The notes under the pieces were generated by a model, which was given only the letters and a program-made list of their open reading frames with translations, was not told where the DNA came from and did not search any database. From Crotophaga sulcirostris (Eukaryota; Chordata; Aves; Cuculiformes; Crotophagidae): DNA of 64,000 bases. Below, piece after piece: positions 62,201-64,000 of this stretch (position 1 is the first letter of the stretch; each line of letters opens with the position of its first letter). The stretch covers positions 423,982 through 487,981 of the forward strand of contig VYZB01000380.1 in assembly GCA_013397455.1 (NCBI GenBank), in the 5' to 3' direction. The position numbers and the translations under genes are program-made.

Positions 62201-64000
62201 ATTCTGAAAGGCTCAGCCAGGCATGTGTGAGCTCTGCTGCCAGCACTGCTGACCTGCATCACTGCCCACCAGCGCTGAATCTGTGAAATTGCGAGGCAGC
62301 GCTATGTCTTCCTCATATGCTGAAAGAGTAAAGCTGGTGCACATTTAAAGTTTTCAAGGGACTGAACACACAGACATAACTGGTGATTCATATGTGTATT
62401 TAACATTCTTATATATATTCTCATAAATGTCTTTGCATTTGGAAAAAAAGATCATAGTCTATTAACAGAGACTTTTTTCTCAACTTTTATTTAATGGTCT
62501 TTAGAATAAGTCTTGATTTGTCATAGTTAATCATGTATTTTGTCAGTGTAAGAGGTTAATATGTTCAGTTTTAAATGTTCAAATTAACCACTATTTTAGG
62601 TTATAGATCTTACTTGAATTGCATAGATAAAATAGGCTTGTAAATTAATTTCTGTAATTTTTCATACAAGTTTATCACACACTATTGTGTGAAGTGTCAT
62701 GAAAATAATACTGAATTTAAATGAGATATTTTGTGAATCATTTTCTTAATGCTTGGCTTGTTACAACATCTAATGTGTTACAGAAGTGCTGTTAACATTT
62801 TTCTAATGGATTGACTTTGTTAAGTTTCGGAACTCTTTGTATGCACCTCATGGTGTTTCAACACTCCAGGAGTTCTAGAACATCGTGCAGGCAAGGAACG
62901 AAACTCACTCGAGCACGGTGGCCTCTTGTGGAGTTTAGAAATGTCTTGGTTTGTTACCACTTTTTTGTTATTTCTGACTATCCAGCTCTCCGTAAGATAT
63001 TTATAGTATGAAACTATGAGACTCCCTCAGGTACTCATTTTCTATATTGTCTGTGGTTTTTTTCTTACATTTTAGTGCCAATATTATTTTAACAACATTT
63101 AGTTTTAGTTGTCATGATAGTTTGAATCTTATGGCAAAATGTGAGATAAGCCAGTGTCATCTGGGAGTTTGGGGTCCAGCTGTTTGATCCCTTGACAATT
63201 ATCTTCGTAAAACAGTGCAATGCATCCAGATTTTTTGTTGTTGTTGTTATTCAACTGAATTGATTTTATAGAACCGACAAGTGGTGAAAGAATACATTTC
63301 ATCAACTCAGGGCACCAGTCAGATTTCCCTGCCAGCTGTTGTGTTAATATTTCATTCTTTCTAGTCAGGGAGGATATTTATATTTATATATCCTCCTTTC
63401 TCAGACTGCTTAGGTACTGGGAAGTAAGTAGTATTTGATGGTTGAAACACACATAGACGCTCAAGACTATGCTGCTGCCTGTGCTTAGATGACTTTGGAT
63501 AAGGTAAACCTTTCAGTTTCTATTTGCAGGTGAATTTGTCTGGGTATTCAAACCTGGTATTCTCATGTGAAATCAGTACAGCAGTGTGCTTAGAACATAC
63601 CGATGGCATTGACTTTAACCTAAAGAATACCAGCTGCAGCCTACTCAATTTATTTAAATATTGGCAAAAGGACAAACAGAAAACTTAGTCACTCACTGGA
63701 TCACTGAAAGGGCAGATCCTTGAACTGCAGGTAATACACAACTGAATGATTGACATTAATGACACATAGGTCCATTTCTGTTATTAAACACGTTCACAGT
63801 AGATGATAACACAATAGATTTACACACGCTCAGGATAAAAACCTCTCTGTGCCATAGTTATGTACAGATATAATTTTTTTTTAAATACCAAATGACATCA
63901 AAACCTAGATCCAGTCAAACCCATCAATTCAATGATTTACTGACTAGCCTGATACTCATTGCAAGGATTAAATTCATACTTCCTACAGCAGAGTTGTCTG

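Larger units (their letters stand above)
21469..64000 (+). other. ANGPT1: ANGPT1 intron 1 (5' part; runs off the window)
   Basis: The intron starts at GTAAGT 21469-21474. I looked for the start of exon 2 (residues following LQK in the mammalian protein: LENYIVENM) and did not find it, so all the rest of the window is assigned to intron 1. It is AT-rich with frequent stops in all frames. Its recognisable content is three CR1 remnants, microsatellites, local duplications and two blocks that are richer in G+C or CpG, listed separately. Confidence 0.9.
54626..64000. other. Intron 1 segment to window end, no recognisable exon
   Basis: AT-rich sequence with no exon recognised. It includes the diverged repeat pair 57434-57545 / 59102-59215, an unrecognised 146-codon frame at 61247-61687 within a G+C-richer stretch, and a short GTT repeat near 63236-63249. 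Confidence 0.6.

Noticed and set aside
1..64000. CRISPR arrays, operons, phage or bacterial genes, rRNA or tRNA genes
   Set aside because: None seen. The sequence is clearly vertebrate, and no regularly spaced repeats or structural RNA signatures were recognised.

Overview
This window is vertebrate, most likely avian, genomic DNA. It is AT-rich and gene-poor, and it carries at least seven chicken-repeat-1 (CR1) LINE remnants. Turtles and crocodilians also carry CR1, so bird is an inference and the species cannot be named. There is no bacterial or phage content, and nearly all of the short open frames are noise.

The only gene I can support is ANGPT1 (angiopoietin-1), on the + strand. Coding exon 1 spans 21172-21468 and encodes residues 1-99: the signal peptide, the super-clustering segment with Cys41 and Cys54, and the start of the coiled coil. 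It ends on a strong GTAAGT splice donor in phase 0. The roughly 260 bp upstream align by eye with the mammalian ANGPT1 leader as I remember it, including upstream ATGs and a two-codon upstream ORF. Everything from 21469 to 64000 is part of intron 1. I could not find exon 2, so intron 1 is longer than 42.5 kb here.

Layout: 1-20.6 kb is the 5' flank, with CR1 copies at 0.77-1.57 kb (containing a 525-bp N gap), 11.8-12.3 kb, 12.56-13.06 kb and 16.86-17.07 kb. An isolated CpG-rich block at about 5.33-5.70 kb holds a CTCF-like motif and a good splice donor. It could be the promoter of an unannotated upstream transcript, and two exon-like segments lie downstream of it at 10.5 and 14.8 kb. From 20.65 to 21.17 kb lie the presumed ANGPT1 proximal promoter and leader. 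Intron 1 contains CR1 copies at 36.7-37.3, 46.1-47.2 and 53.9-54.6 kb, a CpG-enriched LTR-like block near 41 kb, an unclassified G+C-richer block near 43 kb, and a few diverged local repeat pairs, palindromes and microsatellites.

I found no convincing new biological system. The items most worth checking are the upstream CpG block with its possible exons, the ANGPT1 leader (nested uORFs and a POU-dimer-like site), the perfect 30-bp palindrome at 19163-19192, and the LTR-like block near 41 kb.
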